DNA of 64,000 nt. It comes from Branchiostoma floridae. Its lineage: Eukaryota > Chordata > Leptocardii > Amphioxiformes > Branchiostomatidae. The stretch covers positions 13,107,567 through 13,171,566 of the forward strand of contig NC_049985.1 in NCBI RefSeq assembly GCF_000003815.2, read 5' to 3'. The notes beneath the pieces are model-generated. The model saw nothing but the letters and a program-made list of their open reading frames with translations, searched no databases and had not been told where the DNA came from. Both the position numbers and the translations under genes were made by a program. This document shows, in pieces, positions 31,847 to 42,727 of the stretch (the first letter of the stretch is position 1; each line of letters opens with the position of its first letter).

Positions 31847-33406
31847 TCAGTGACATGCAGGGTTAAAGCAGTGCTCCCAGCGGATGTCGGGGTCCGTTGT
31901 GTAGCACCATATTCCGGGCTCATACTCGTCTGGGTTGCGGCAGTAGTTCTCCATCAACTCAGGATACTCCTCTGGCTTGTAATAGGGCTCATGCGGAACG
32001 GCGACATCCCATCGCTGACATGTCCTCCCACTTAACGTCACAGAGACGTTTCCGCGGTAGTCAGATCCGGTAGAATTACCCATGCAGACTGGAATAAAAA
32101 AAATGTAATAGGTGTTCAAGAAGCGAATGAAAGTACTTCGATTCTCAAATTAACTGACAGTGTGTATTGTTATCATTTTCCCTGATAGAATGAGTTATCC
32201 ATCCAACATTCAGGAGCTGAAGAAAAAAATCAAATTGAATAAATTTTTATAGAAAACGTCAACCAGTCTTTTACCAACAGGGCAGGTAGGGTGGATGCAG
32301 TACTCCCAACGAGTGCCAGGGTCCGTTGTGTAGCACCAAATGGTGTTCTCATCCCCGTCTGGGTTGCGGCAGTAGTTGTCCACCAACTCACAATACTCCT
32401 CTGGCAGGTACCGACGACTATGTGGAGAGTCGACATCCCACCGCTGACAGGTCTTCCCACTTCTGGTCACGGAGACGGTTCCGCGGTAGTCAGATCCCAA
32501 GGGGTCGCCTTTACATACTGGGATAAGTTGCGTTATCAAGAAATTAGAAGTATCAAAACGAGTTCAGTATGTAGGATGTGTGGTACAGAGCAGAAAGGAA
32601 TATTCTTCAAGGATGACAATTGTTGATAAAGAAGAAAATGAACAGATAATGTAAAATGCTGCATAAAATATCCACATTCAATATGGACAACACCTTGGTT
32701 TGTCGAGTTGTTTCTCTTCCCAGAGAAACCTGTTTTATCCAGTTTCGTAGCATTGCACTCGCCGTAGGAGGGACTGCTGAAGTGTGGCCGGCCGACAAAC
32801 ATGTACATGGTTGTCTTTGGTGTTTTCTCACTTTCACATGATCCGTTTTGGGCACTTGAACCTGAAAAATCAGCAAGAAGACATTCGGAGAACGTGTGAA
32901 GAAAGCTTGCTGATCGAGGGATCTCCGTCATGACAACTTATCCAGCTAGCTTCCCGTGACGTTCTCGACTATTGCTAACACCCCCTGAAAGTTTTCTTGT
33001 TTTTTCTATACATCATGTCAACTTTTAGTATTTACTTTACAGTCACAAACAATAATATATCCAGTAGTTTACTTTGCAAACCATCATTTAACCCTATCTG
33101 TCCCCTTTTCAGGTTTTCACTGAAAGTATCGTTAAGGGGCAATACATAATCTTTCTGAGGTCTAACGATATATAACGTTAACTGCAAATGGTTCAATGTA
33201 ATATTGAAATTTTAAAGTAATATAATCAGAGAAACGATGGATAACATTCATCTTACAGTTTGTTTTGAATGTAGGAAAATAGATATAAGATTATGAATGA
33301 ACTTAGGAAGAAAAGTCATGTTTATCAAGGAGCTTTCATCTTGTGTTTACTTACCGTGTGAAATGAAAGAAGCGATGGCAAGTATGAAGCAGATTCGGAC
33401 CAACAT
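31847..33406 (-). CDS. Secreted double-kringle protein, copy A
   Basis: Exons in transcript order: 33406-33355, 32861-32694, 32517-32275, 32088-31847; all internal junctions are phase 1, giving 234 residues. The start MLVRICFILAIASFIS is a signal peptide. Residues about 18-73 form a one-exon module (NGSCESEK...FVGRPHFSSPSYGECN) that I do not recognise. Kringle 1 (about 74-154) has NPDGD before IWC, matching the Asp-x-Asp of plasminogen-type lysine-binding kringles, plus an extra cysteine in EEYCELV. Kringle 2 (about 155-234) ends PACH and is followed at once by TGA (31847-31849). A GTGAGA lies just past that stop, so an older gene may have continued. The partner is unknown. Confidence 0.85.
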
Positions 33407-36400
33407 TTCGTGGTCAGAAAATACCAGTCTGTTCCAGGTGCAGAAAAACATGGAATGATCATGTCAGAATTTGGATATGCTGTAACTATGCGGGGGGTAA
33501 AGTCCTAGAATAATGTCTCCTTTACAGATGCCTCGTGAGACCACTTGATGGCATGAAAGAATGGAAGTTTCACATATGCCAAATCTTCAATCCTTGGTGG
33601 GAGCGGTATTGTTTTTCTTGCGTGGGCAAGTGTGGCTTATCTTCAAATAAACATGAAACTACAGTTTGCAACATTCAAGTTGTCTTTTGTAAAGGTTTTG
33701 TTTTCACGAATATCCCTCAGACCCCCACATGAAGAAATTTAAAATTCAATGTTCTCAGCAAGATGGTCTATCTGGAGATGAAGCCATCTACAAAGACTGG
33801 GAAATACAAACAGCTTCAGGTGGAATAGAATATTCATGATATCCTCTTGCTTTGTTGTTTGTTATGTACATTATATATGTATAACAGCACGATGCTGTGT
33901 TTAGCTAATACACTTAGTCTAGTGTAGGATACTTTGATCGTATCAATGGTGAAAAGGGAATAGCAGTTTAAAGGATGGCTCTATAAATCCTTGGTCCAAG
34001 ACTTACACTACATGTCAGACCAAAAATCATTCTCAAAAGAAACAACAGAGTGCAGTTTGACAGAAACCAAAGGGCTGACTACTGCATGAAAGAAAGAAAA
34101 ATGTGAACAGATTTTCCTGTTCATCTGTTCCGGAGATGATAAAATATATCACTTTGCAGAGGTATTGAGGTAATTAAGTGCACTTTCCAGGATTCCCTTC
34201 GGTCATTGTTTTCTTGGCATGTAACTTTGTCAGCTGCCACCCTCAACGTCCCACAGTTGTTACAGTCTGAGTCTTTATTTCTCCACCATAAGACGTTACA
34301 GGACGTGTACAAGAAACCTGCATGCAGTGTCAGAATCCCTGTCTCGGTATACATGAAGACAATGGCTTGTACATACATGGAGGAGAGAGCTGAACTTAAT
34401 ATCCAGAAAATGCTTGGTCCAAAACCATCATGATACCAGCATGTACTTCAAACCATACAATGATTTCCTGTCTTTGCTTCATATATACATACTTGTTTGC
34501 ACTGAATAAAAAAATATTACGAAAACAAGTTCAACTCCTCTCCTTGTAGTGGTTAGAAACACCATACTAACACAACAATGGCTGACATGTCTATAAGCTT
34601 AGCTTGTTGAGGAAAGACACCTAAGGCCACGTTGATTTGATTATATGGATGCCATCCACGCTCGCACCAATTTTCGGCCATTTCCAAAAAAAAAGAAGTT
34701 TTCGACCACACAATAAATTGTGCAAAGCAGCTGTAAAATGAGCACAAATATTCCGTAGATTGAAAAAAGTATCAGAAAACAGATAACTAATGCCATAGAA
34801 TGCCAAAATGAATCTAAAGTCGAAGAATAAGATGTGAAAGGACAGAAAGAAAACAAAATCTATTGTTGGTTGGGGGAGGTACCAGTACAGAAATTTCCAG
34901 GTCCGGACATGAACCTGGACCTGATCGCATCTCCATGTAGTAAAGGCTAACTGTCTCTGTACCGTTGACTGTAGAAACTTGGTGCAATCGTGACTATAAA
35001 CTCTATTTGACTTCGCTCTTGTTGTCTTCTTGGCCCACTGGTTAGACCCCAAATGGCTGCCGACATAGTGTGTACATTTTGTAATTGGCGAAAGCTGTTC
35101 CTCTGTTGTTTTTTTGAGGTCTTTTTTTTCGGATTGGTCCAAGAAGAAAAAAAATGTTTTGCACCCGCATGATGTACTGGTCCCTACACCTAACTGTTGG
35201 TATACCATACTATGTGTGTTTAGTCCTATGTTCAACCTTCCTTGCCACTTTGATTTCATACTGAAGGCAACTTTTTTTTTGGCCAAACTTTTTTTTATTC
35301 GCTCGCTCGCATCAGTTTTGGAGTTCCCGGAGGATGTCATCCATATAATCAAATCAACATGGCCTAAATTAATCTTAAATTGTTTGTGTCCTGGGTGTTT
35401 TATAAAAACGAAGAACAAGGATATGGTTCATTGGTGTACATTGATGTATTTCTTAAAGCTTGGGCAGCTTTTAAAGATCTTTGTTACATTTTGTAATATT
35501 TTGGCAAAATGCTAGGAAAACAGATAAGCCTTCAAAAGAAAACAGGAAGAAAACAGGACACCCAGTTTACAAGCTAACATAAACTTGTGTAATTAAAAGA
35601 ATACTTATCTTCACATTTGAAGCTATCCTTTGTTCTTGCCAAGTTATTAGCTGACGTTCCTCAAACCAATACTGCTTCTTCCCTCAGATGCCTGGCAGTA
35701 TTCACTCCCACCTTTCGTCAAAACGGTTCCAAAACTGTTCAAAAAAGAATTTCCGGCCGTAAAGCTACTTTTGCCGACAAGCTATATTTACTCATTCCAA
35801 AGCTTTAGAAATATTAAAATACCAGAGTTTTCATAAAAAACAACAAATACGATCATTGTGCGGCACCTTTCCTACCATTGCTTTAAAACAATCCTCATTA
35901 GGCTACAATAAAACATATTTGCTCATTTTGGTAATTTCTCGTCATTTCTGTATCTGTATCTACCCTGTATATAGCCGGTTGACCATCTCCAAAGAAGAAA
36001 TTTTTTCTGTTTTTTCTGAAATCAGGCGAAAGTTAATGAGCGCGCTGACGTCATCCATAAAATGCTGTGGCCTAAGTTGCACAAACTGTATGTCACTTAC
36101 GTGATGTCCCGTCGTTTACCAATGGGGTTGTACGTCCTCTCAGCAGATATGCAAAGAGGATTCGTATTGGCATAAACAATGACTTTATTATCATCTCTTT
36201 CCAAACTACGCTGTGCTGTAATAAATACATAAGTTTTATCTTTCTTCAGGAAGAAGTGACATTTCTTCATGCAAATTATGTCCACATCCACATTTGTTCT
36301 TCCATATTGATAGATAAAGTTTTCTCCGATCTCTCCGATCGAGTATCGGTACCGGTTTTTGGACCAATGAACGTCGGGGAATGGTGGGAGATGTTTGCGT

Positions 36401-37492
36401 TATGAGGAGAAGCCAGATTCTGTTGCATGGACCAAAAGCGGCCCGCCTATCCACCTGTTTCAGTACTGCAGAAGTAAGAACGTTCACGCACTGTCGATCT
36501 GCAGTGATGACGTCAACTGGGCTCCTCACTGCCACGTCGGTTGATTAATTATCAGCTGAAAATTTGTGCAACGTCATTTCTTTCTTGACAGTGCTTTGAT
36601 AAATGTGGCATGACATTATAGCATACTAGTATTCCAAATTATCATGTGTTTTTTCTTGTCTTTGGATTTTCATTCACTTTCATTTGCTTTAACGTAGTAT
36701 GACATTGGCTTTTACATGTGATACCAAAAAGTTAAGATAAACCTCTTTGCGTCTTCTGCGAAGAATGGAGCATGAGAGGCAAACATGCTATTGTGGTTTT
36801 GCAGGCCATCGTATTCAATCTGAAAAAGTTACATAACGTCTTCAAATAAACGTAAACATTAACAGTTAAGTGTGTGAATATTTGAACCTCAATCTCGATT
36901 TCGATAATTTTGGGGTTGGTTTACTATTCAAAACCAGAGACGTATTTTAGCCGTACATTTGAAGACGTTATGTAACTTTCCTCACATCTTTGTAAATAGC
37001 GTTACATAACGTCATCAAATATACGTCTAAAAGACCAGCTTATAATGGTGCATATTTTACTTCTAGTCTTGAGCTGGAAGTCACTAGTGAACAGCATTAC
37101 TGCCCCTACGGCCACATGAGCTACGGGACGAGTGAGTGAGTGAGTGAGTGAGTCTTGATAATCTTGTCAGAGTTGGTCAGCAAATGGTCCGTTTCCAATG
37201 TCTAAAGGCCTCTGTTGGCGGACAGCATGGCCTCAGTGATAGGACCTGCAGCTGGCACGATACAGAGATCAGTAAGTTGAGAGATTTTAGTAAATTAATA
37301 GCATTCTGCATTCACAGACCCGTCACTATGTACGATCTCATAAAAATGGTATCGGACATTTTGCTGACTCTGCATTGTGATTTTTTCCACATTTCATGCT
37401 TTCCGTATTCATTAATACGGGTTTGTGTCTGGGTACAATGATGAGGGATGATGAGTGGATGAACAAACATTTTCGGGTCTCTTACCTCATGA
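33407..37492. other. Intergenic region between the two secreted kringle genes
   Basis: It includes the upstream region of copy A, a 740-bp inverted-repeat element (34625-35364), the duplication junction near 35612 and the region downstream of copy B. A (TGAG)n run lies at about 37129-37152. No additional gene is supported. Confidence 0.6.
34625..35364. mobile_element. 740-bp inverted-repeat DNA element with TAA target duplication
   Basis: The ends begin GGCCACGTTGATTTG (34625) and, inverted, GGCCATGTTGATTTG (35364), with about 27 bp of near-identical termini. TAA flanks both sides (34622-34624 and 35365-35367). The paralogous site in unit 2 is empty, with a single TAA at 43365-43367. A 3-bp TWA duplication and GGCC termini recall PIF/Harbinger non-autonomous elements; that classification is inference. 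A 265-codon minus frame spans it but looks non-coding. Confidence 0.9.
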
Positions 37493-40400
37493 TCAGTGGC
37501 ATGTAGGGTTAAAGCAGAACTCCCAGCGGGTGGCAGGGTCCATTGTGTAGCACCACAAGCCGGGCACAGGCCAATCCCCGTTTGGGTTGCGGCAGTAGTT
37601 CTCCGCCAGCTCTGGATGCTTCTCTGGCAGGTACAAACGACGATGTGGAAAGTCGACATCCCATCGCTGACAAGTCTTCCCACTTATCGTCACAGAGACG
37701 TTTCCGCGGTAGTCAGATCCAGTAGTACCCATGCAGACTGGAATAAGAAATTGTAAAATGATTCAATCTCTGAATGTTCCCAGGTCTGCATGCAATCTTG
37801 CTGTGACGGCAGAACTGGACACCCTCTCAAACTAGAAGCATCTCTCAACGCCATGCAAGACTATATAAGAGTACGCCAGAAGGTGCCAGCTGATAGTCTA
37901 TCTGCAGACGCCCTTTTCTGCCGCAAGACACTAGAGGAATGTAGTTTTGGCTACGTCTGGCATTCTTCCATGTCATCTGTCTTAAATTCATCACAAATTA
38001 TTCCATTAATCGACCAACGTTTAAAAGATATATACTTCCAATCTTTCGTGGCAGAAATGCGCAGCAACAACAAATTACGAACATACAGATTACTTAAGAC
38101 TACTTACAATGAGGAGAAATACTTAAAAATTGCAAACATTCGACGCAGAACAGCCATCACAAAACTTCAGATTTGTTCACACAAACTCCATATTGAAAAG
38201 GGCAGACATAACCACATTCATTTGGAGCAAAGAATCTGCCAATATTGCAACCTAAATAAGTTAGAGGATGAGTGTCATTTTATTGTGGGCTGTACTTTAT
38301 ACACCAAGGAAAGAAACGTCCTCTTCGTTGCATGCAAGATGTTTCCTAATTTTCGTTATTTCCTTTTGCAACTAGATAAATCCTGCATCATTGATTACAT
38401 CTGTCCATATGTTTGCAACTGTCTTAAGAAGCGAGAAGAAGTTGAACCTGTACATACTAGCATATAGTAGTCTCTGTAGATGTAGAAAGATGACACTTTT
38501 CTTATATCAAATTGTGCCTTATCGCTATGACCTGCACTTAGCTTGTTATGGCATAAATGTACAATAATGGTCTTTCATTCATTATAGGATCTAATAGATC
38601 TTCAATAAGCGAATGAAAGTACTTCGATTCTCCAAATAGTTGTGTAGTCTTATCATTTTCCCTGATGTAGAATGGGTTATTTTCTGGATATCACAGCTGT
38701 GACAGCTGGGGCCGAGGCCAACATTCGGAGCTGAAGAAAAAAATCAAATGGAATAAAAAGAGAAAAACGTCAGTCTTTTACCATTCTCCTACGCAGGGGG
38801 GACTAAAGTCGTCTAGACGACTCTGGTCCCCTCTGCGTAGGAGAATGTCTTTTACCAACAGGGCAGGTAGGGTGGATGCAGTAGTCCCAGCGAGTGGCGG
38901 GGTCCGTTGTGTAGCACCAAATGTAGCTCCCATTACCGCCTGGGTTGCGGCAGTAGTTCTCCACCAACTCAGGATACCCATCTGGCTTGTAAAAACGAAA
39001 ATGTGGAGAGTCGACATCCCACCGCTGACATGTCTTCCCACTTCTGGTCACGGAGACGGTTCCGCGGTAGTCAGCTCCGTTATTCTCGCCTTTACATACT
39101 GGGATAAGTTGCATTATCAAGAAATTAAGCATCATAACGAGTTTCAGTATGTAAGATGTGTTGTACAAAGAAAGGAATATTCTTCAAGAATGACAGTTGT
39201 CTATAAAGAAGAAATTAAACAGAGAATGTAAAATGAAATATAAAATATCCACATGACGGCCAGAACATTCAATACGGACAATACCTTGGTTTGCCGAGTC
39301 GTTTCTCTTCCTAGAGGAACCTGTTTTGATCATGTGCATAGCATTGCACTCGCCACAGGAGGGACTGCTGAAGTGTGGCCTGCCGACAAACGTGTACAAG
39401 TTGGTCTTTGTTGTTTTCTCACTTTCACATGGCCCGTTTTTGGCACTTGAACCTGAAAGATCAGCAAGGAGACATTGAGCACGAGTGAAGAAGCGGCTTG
39501 CTGATCACTCTTCATCTGACAAGTTTTACAGCTTGCTTCCTGTGACTTCGGACGATGTTCTCGACTACTACCATACCCTTACAGTTTTCTTGTTAATGTT
39601 TTTGGCGACGCCTCAGAGGCTAGACTAATAGTATAGTGTGCGTCCGTTTGACAAAAATTCCCAAAATTCCGCAGCTATGTCAGGAATTTTTCTACCGGCA
39701 TGTCAGGAATGTCTAGTTGCATCATCCATTTAGAGGAGAATAACTCGGGAATAGATTGACGGATTTTCATGATATTTGGAATGTAGATAGCTTAGGAGAT
39801 GCCTTACATAATCAAATGCTAATTATGCAAATCAGGGGAAAATTTGCATAATCAATGGAGGCAGCTCATGTATACACTGCATTTCATGTTAGAATACTCA
39901 AAAATATACCATATGTAACTCAAAAAGAGAGAAGTATTAGGCTTACTGTTCATACTGTAAATTCCACAGCAATTCGTCCGCGCATGCGCAATTGCACCAT
40001 CCTTTTGGAAGGGAATAACTCGGGAATGGGCTGATGGATAATCGTGATTTTTGATATGTAACTTCAGAGATGCCTTCCATAAGTAAGGGCTATTAATGCA
40101 AACCAGGGGCTAATTTGCAAAATTGATAAGCACAGTTTATTAAGCCACAGTATTTCATAATACTAGGACACTTAAACATGGCACATGTAACTAGAAAAGA
40201 AATATCGAGACATCAATTATGTAAATTGTTACCTAATTTACATTATTAATGAGAAATTGCTATTATAGCGCTAAATGACAAAAATTCCAGTCTTGCGACA
40301 TTTGGCAGGAACATGTACGTTAAGTTGTACATGCAAACGTAAGTAATGCAAATGATGGTCTCGTTTACATAATTTATGAGAAAATGCTACAATAGCTTTC

Positions 40401-41258
40401 TTTGTTAAGACTTTCATGCTTTGAACACATTGTTATTTAAGTAGAGGAGAGGATCAGCTGGTATCTTTTATGCAAATGGGACCTCATTCGTATAATCAAT
40501 GAGAAATATTTATAATAGGTCAATCGTCACAAGAGATCGTCTTTCTTGTTAACAGCAACGCCCTAAAATATCCATCGCGTAAAACAATCTTCATACATAC
40601 AGCCAGGCGAAAGGATAGAACACAAATACAACACACCTACAACAGCAATCATTAATACTTATACCCAATAAAACCATCGCCATGGCAGTAGGGGGCCCCA
40701 AATCTAATCGTTTCCAGGTCTCACCAAGACCTATTTACATACCGAATATCAATACAATCCATCTAAGCGTTCTCAAGTTATGCTGGTCTTCTACAAACAA
40801 ACTCACAAATGCTACCGAAAATATAACCTTCTTGGCAAAGGTAACTAAATAAATGTGATAAAAAGATAGTTTTCATTGCCGGCTAAGACCAACAGGGAGA
40901 TTGTATACTCACCAAGAACGAAAATCAAACTATTGTACAACCTACAAGATTTCTAACCCTGGAAACCTTCTGCGTCTTTTCAGGCGGCCTGATATGATTA
41001 CTTTTTGGTGTCCTGTATTTGGGTTGAAGATCACTAGTCTTCTAAGCTTCTAAGTCTTCTTCTAGTCTTCTCTTAATTCGGGACGTCTTGGGCCCCATAC
41101 ACATACACATGCATGTATTGTATACCCAACCCCTGAGAAGTAATGCCATTGGATTTATAATATAAAATTATGAATAAACTTACGAAAAAAAGTCATGTTT
41201 ACTTACCATGTGAAAATAAACAAGCGATTGCAAGTATAAAGCAGATTCGGACCAACAT
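37493..41258 (-). CDS. Secreted double-kringle protein, copy B
   Basis: Exons in transcript order: 41258-41207, 39452-39285, 39098-38856, 37737-37493; phase 1 throughout, 235 residues. Signal peptide MLVRICFILAIACLFS. The second exon encodes the same unassigned module as copy A but is strongly diverged after GECN and has a third cysteine (SPSCGEC). Both kringles have six canonical cysteines. Kringle 1 has NPGGNGSYIWC, without the Asp-x-Asp of copy A; kringle 2 ends PTCH before TGA (37493-37495). Introns are enlarged by insertions: 1754 nt versus 493 for intron 1, and 1118 versus 186 for intron 3. Confidence 0.85.
37760..38605 (+). mobile_element. 5'-truncated non-LTR retrotransposon in intron 3 of kringle copy B
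   Basis: A plus-strand frame at 37790-38467 (225 codons from its first ATG) encodes the end of a reverse-transcriptase polyprotein. It carries RRRTAITKLQICSHKL and then RICQYCNLNKLEDECHFIVGC, the CxxC...HxxxxC motif found after the RT domain of many invertebrate non-LTR elements. The RT catalytic part is absent. The paralogous intron in copy A (32089-32274) lacks it, so it inserted after the duplication, antisense to the host gene. The ends are approximate. Confidence 0.75.
38782..38847. mobile_element. 66-bp palindromic element with 8-bp target duplication at a splice donor
   Basis: The element is almost one hairpin: CATTCTCCTACGCAG at 38782 pairs with CTGCGTAGGAGAATG ending at 38847, with GTCGTCTAGACGAC at the centre. 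TCTTTTAC flanks it on both sides (38774-38781 and 38848-38855). Copy A has a single TCTTTTAC at the same place. The duplicated octamer contains the complement of the donor GTAAAAGA. Confidence 0.93.
39600..41150. repeat. Inserted repeat region in intron 1 of kringle copy B
   Basis: This segment has no counterpart in intron 1 of copy A. It contains at least two diverged copies of a module reading AATAACTCGGGAATRG...GATGCCTT..ATAA..AATGCAAAYCAGGGG (about 39738-39850 and 40012-40125), and further AT-rich pieces with ACAAAAATTCC near 39651 and 40281. No coding frame; mobile element of unknown class. Confidence 0.55.
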
Positions 41259-41639
41259 TTCGTGGTCAGAATATAACAGTCTGCTCCACAAAAATATAGA
41301 ATGATCAGAATTTGCATGGATATTCTGTGCATTATTACCATGCGGCGTCATCATGCTAATTGGGCTGGTCTGAGATTGGGCGGGCGGACGTTTCGCAATC
41401 TCTACTCGCCAAGCCAGCCCGACACGTACACCTTCTTCTGTGGGTCCTCCAAAACAGAAAAATATTGTCCCTGTGCTAAGCGTTAGAATATCCTTAGTTT
41501 CATTTTAATGTTAGTAAATGATATGTTTAAACTATATATGTAAGCGAATTTTAATCTGTAAGTTTTAAAATGATCGTAAATCATTAAAATGTGGTATTTT
41601 GGTCAGTCTTGCATGCACAACACTTCGATATTGGTTCAC

Positions 41640-41832
41640 AAAGCTTGATGGTTACTGTAAATGCATTTAAGTTCGCGGGCTTTAATTTCGCAGTAGCGGG
41701 AAAAAGGTTTCGCGGTGGTTTTCAGCTCACGGTAGCACCATGCACTATAGTTTCATACTGCTATGGGAAAAAGTTTGTGGTGGTTTTAAGTTCGCGGTGA
41801 AGTGTCCACCGCGAAAATAAAACCACCTCGAT
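41640..41832. repeat. Dispersed repeat with TTCGCGG motifs
   Basis: The segment repeats AAGTTCGCGG and CCGCGAA-type motifs (41668, 41713, 41789, 41808), alternating with GGTTTTAAG/CAGCTCACGG, and has locally raised CpG content. It looks like a degenerate inverted-repeat element. There is no target duplication I can define. Confidence 0.4.
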
Positions 41833-42239
41833 CATTTCTGCATTTTAAGTATTTTACCTCAGCGGGCTTATTTGCATATCTGGACACGACCCGCTGGATG
41901 AATCCAAAACTTTCCTCAATAATTAAGCAAATTACCTCCTAATTTTGATATATCTGGATAAAGCATATAAATGACCTAGCATTACTCTATTTCATGCTCA
42001 CCATCATCCAATAGCCGCATGGTCAGCTTTTTTAAAAAGCATTTCTTGTTTTCTATCAAAGTTATTAAGTCTCTTGCCAGACTAATGTCTCCTTTACAGA
42101 TACCTCATGAGATTAGTTGTTGGCATGAAAAGAAGAATATTTCACAGATGCCAAATCTTCAATCCAAAATTGGAGGTATGATTGTTTTTGTTGTGTGGGC
42201 AAGTGTGGCTTATCTTCAAATAAACATGAAACTTTTATA

Positions 42240-42415
42240 GCCTCCTTCACCGGCGTCTCTGGGGCCTTGGCAAAATTTTTTTTTTTGAGGGTCGGAGGGG
42301 GTTCGATTTGCAATGTTTATCCGGGAATACGCCGGGAAAGGAAAATATGCCGGGAAAGGACAAATGCCGGGAAAGGAATATATAAGGATAAAAGGATATT
42401 AAGGATAAAAATACG
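42240..42415. repeat. Insert with GCCGGGAAAGGA repeats, unit 2 only
   Basis: Relative to 33655-33710 in unit 1, this stretch carries extra sequence with three copies of GCCGGGAAAGGA (about 42331, 42349, 42366) followed by AAGGATA repeats. The flanks (AACATGAAAC; ACGAATATCCCTCAGAC) align in both units. Confidence 0.65.
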
Positions 42416-42695
42416 AATATCCCTCAGACCTGCACATGTTACTAAGACATGAAGAAAATTCAATGTTCAGCGAGATTGTCTGGAGTTGAAGCCACCTACA
42501 AAGGCTGGGATATACAAACAGATTCAGGTGGGATTGAATATTCACGGTATCCTCCTGCTTTGTTGTTTGTTATAACGTCCTTGGTTTAGGTTACACACTA
42601 GTGTAGGATACTTTGTTCTTATCAATGGTGAAAAGGGAATAGCAATTTAAAAGATGGCTCTTTATCCTTGTTCCAAGGCTTACCCTACATGTAAC

Positions 42696-42727
42696 CAAGG
42701 AGCTTTTTATCAGATAAAAGCTCCTTG
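42696..42727. repeat. Short palindromic insertion, unit 2 only
   Basis: CAAGGAGCTTTTTATC pairs with GATAAAAGCTCCTTG around a 1-bp loop, with one bulge. The paralogous position in unit 1 (about 34013, ACATGT followed by CAGACC) lacks it. TAAC occurs on both sides, a possible 4-bp target duplication. Confidence 0.75.

Larger units (their letters stand above)
29440..35612. repeat. Tandem segmental duplication, unit 1
   Basis: This unit matches 35613-43616 collinearly. Paired anchors are 29457-29570 with 35622-35735; 30571-30740 with 36373-36520; exons 31847-33406 with 37493-41258; 33519-33600 with 42089-42165; 34190-34330 with 42910-43060; and 35365-35585 with 43365-43590. The unit begins within about 10 bp of the start codon of the membrane kringle gene (29432). 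Sizes differ (6.2 versus 8.0 kb) because of later insertions. Confidence 0.9.

Noticed and set aside
31834-31849. Possible donor GTGAGA just after the copy A kringle 2, suggesting further exons
   Set aside because: An in-frame TGA precedes it, and copy B has the same arrangement, so I end both genes at the stop. An ancestral longer gene remains possible.
34121-34440. Conserved frames (minus FLYTSCNVLWWRNK; plus LQDVYKKPACSV) shared with 42904-43176
   Set aside because: Similarity comes from the segmental duplication. The two copies differ by small indels not divisible by three, breaking both candidate frames.
34621-35418. 265-codon minus-strand frame, the longest in the window
   Set aside because: It runs exactly through the inverted-repeat element, both ends translating the terminal repeats. 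Composition is F/K-rich low complexity, and the insertion is absent from the duplicate unit, so I treat it as chance.
37129-37152. TGAG tandem run as a possible CRISPR-like or regulatory array
   Set aside because: A simple 4-bp microsatellite without spacers; CRISPR arrays are not expected in animal DNA.
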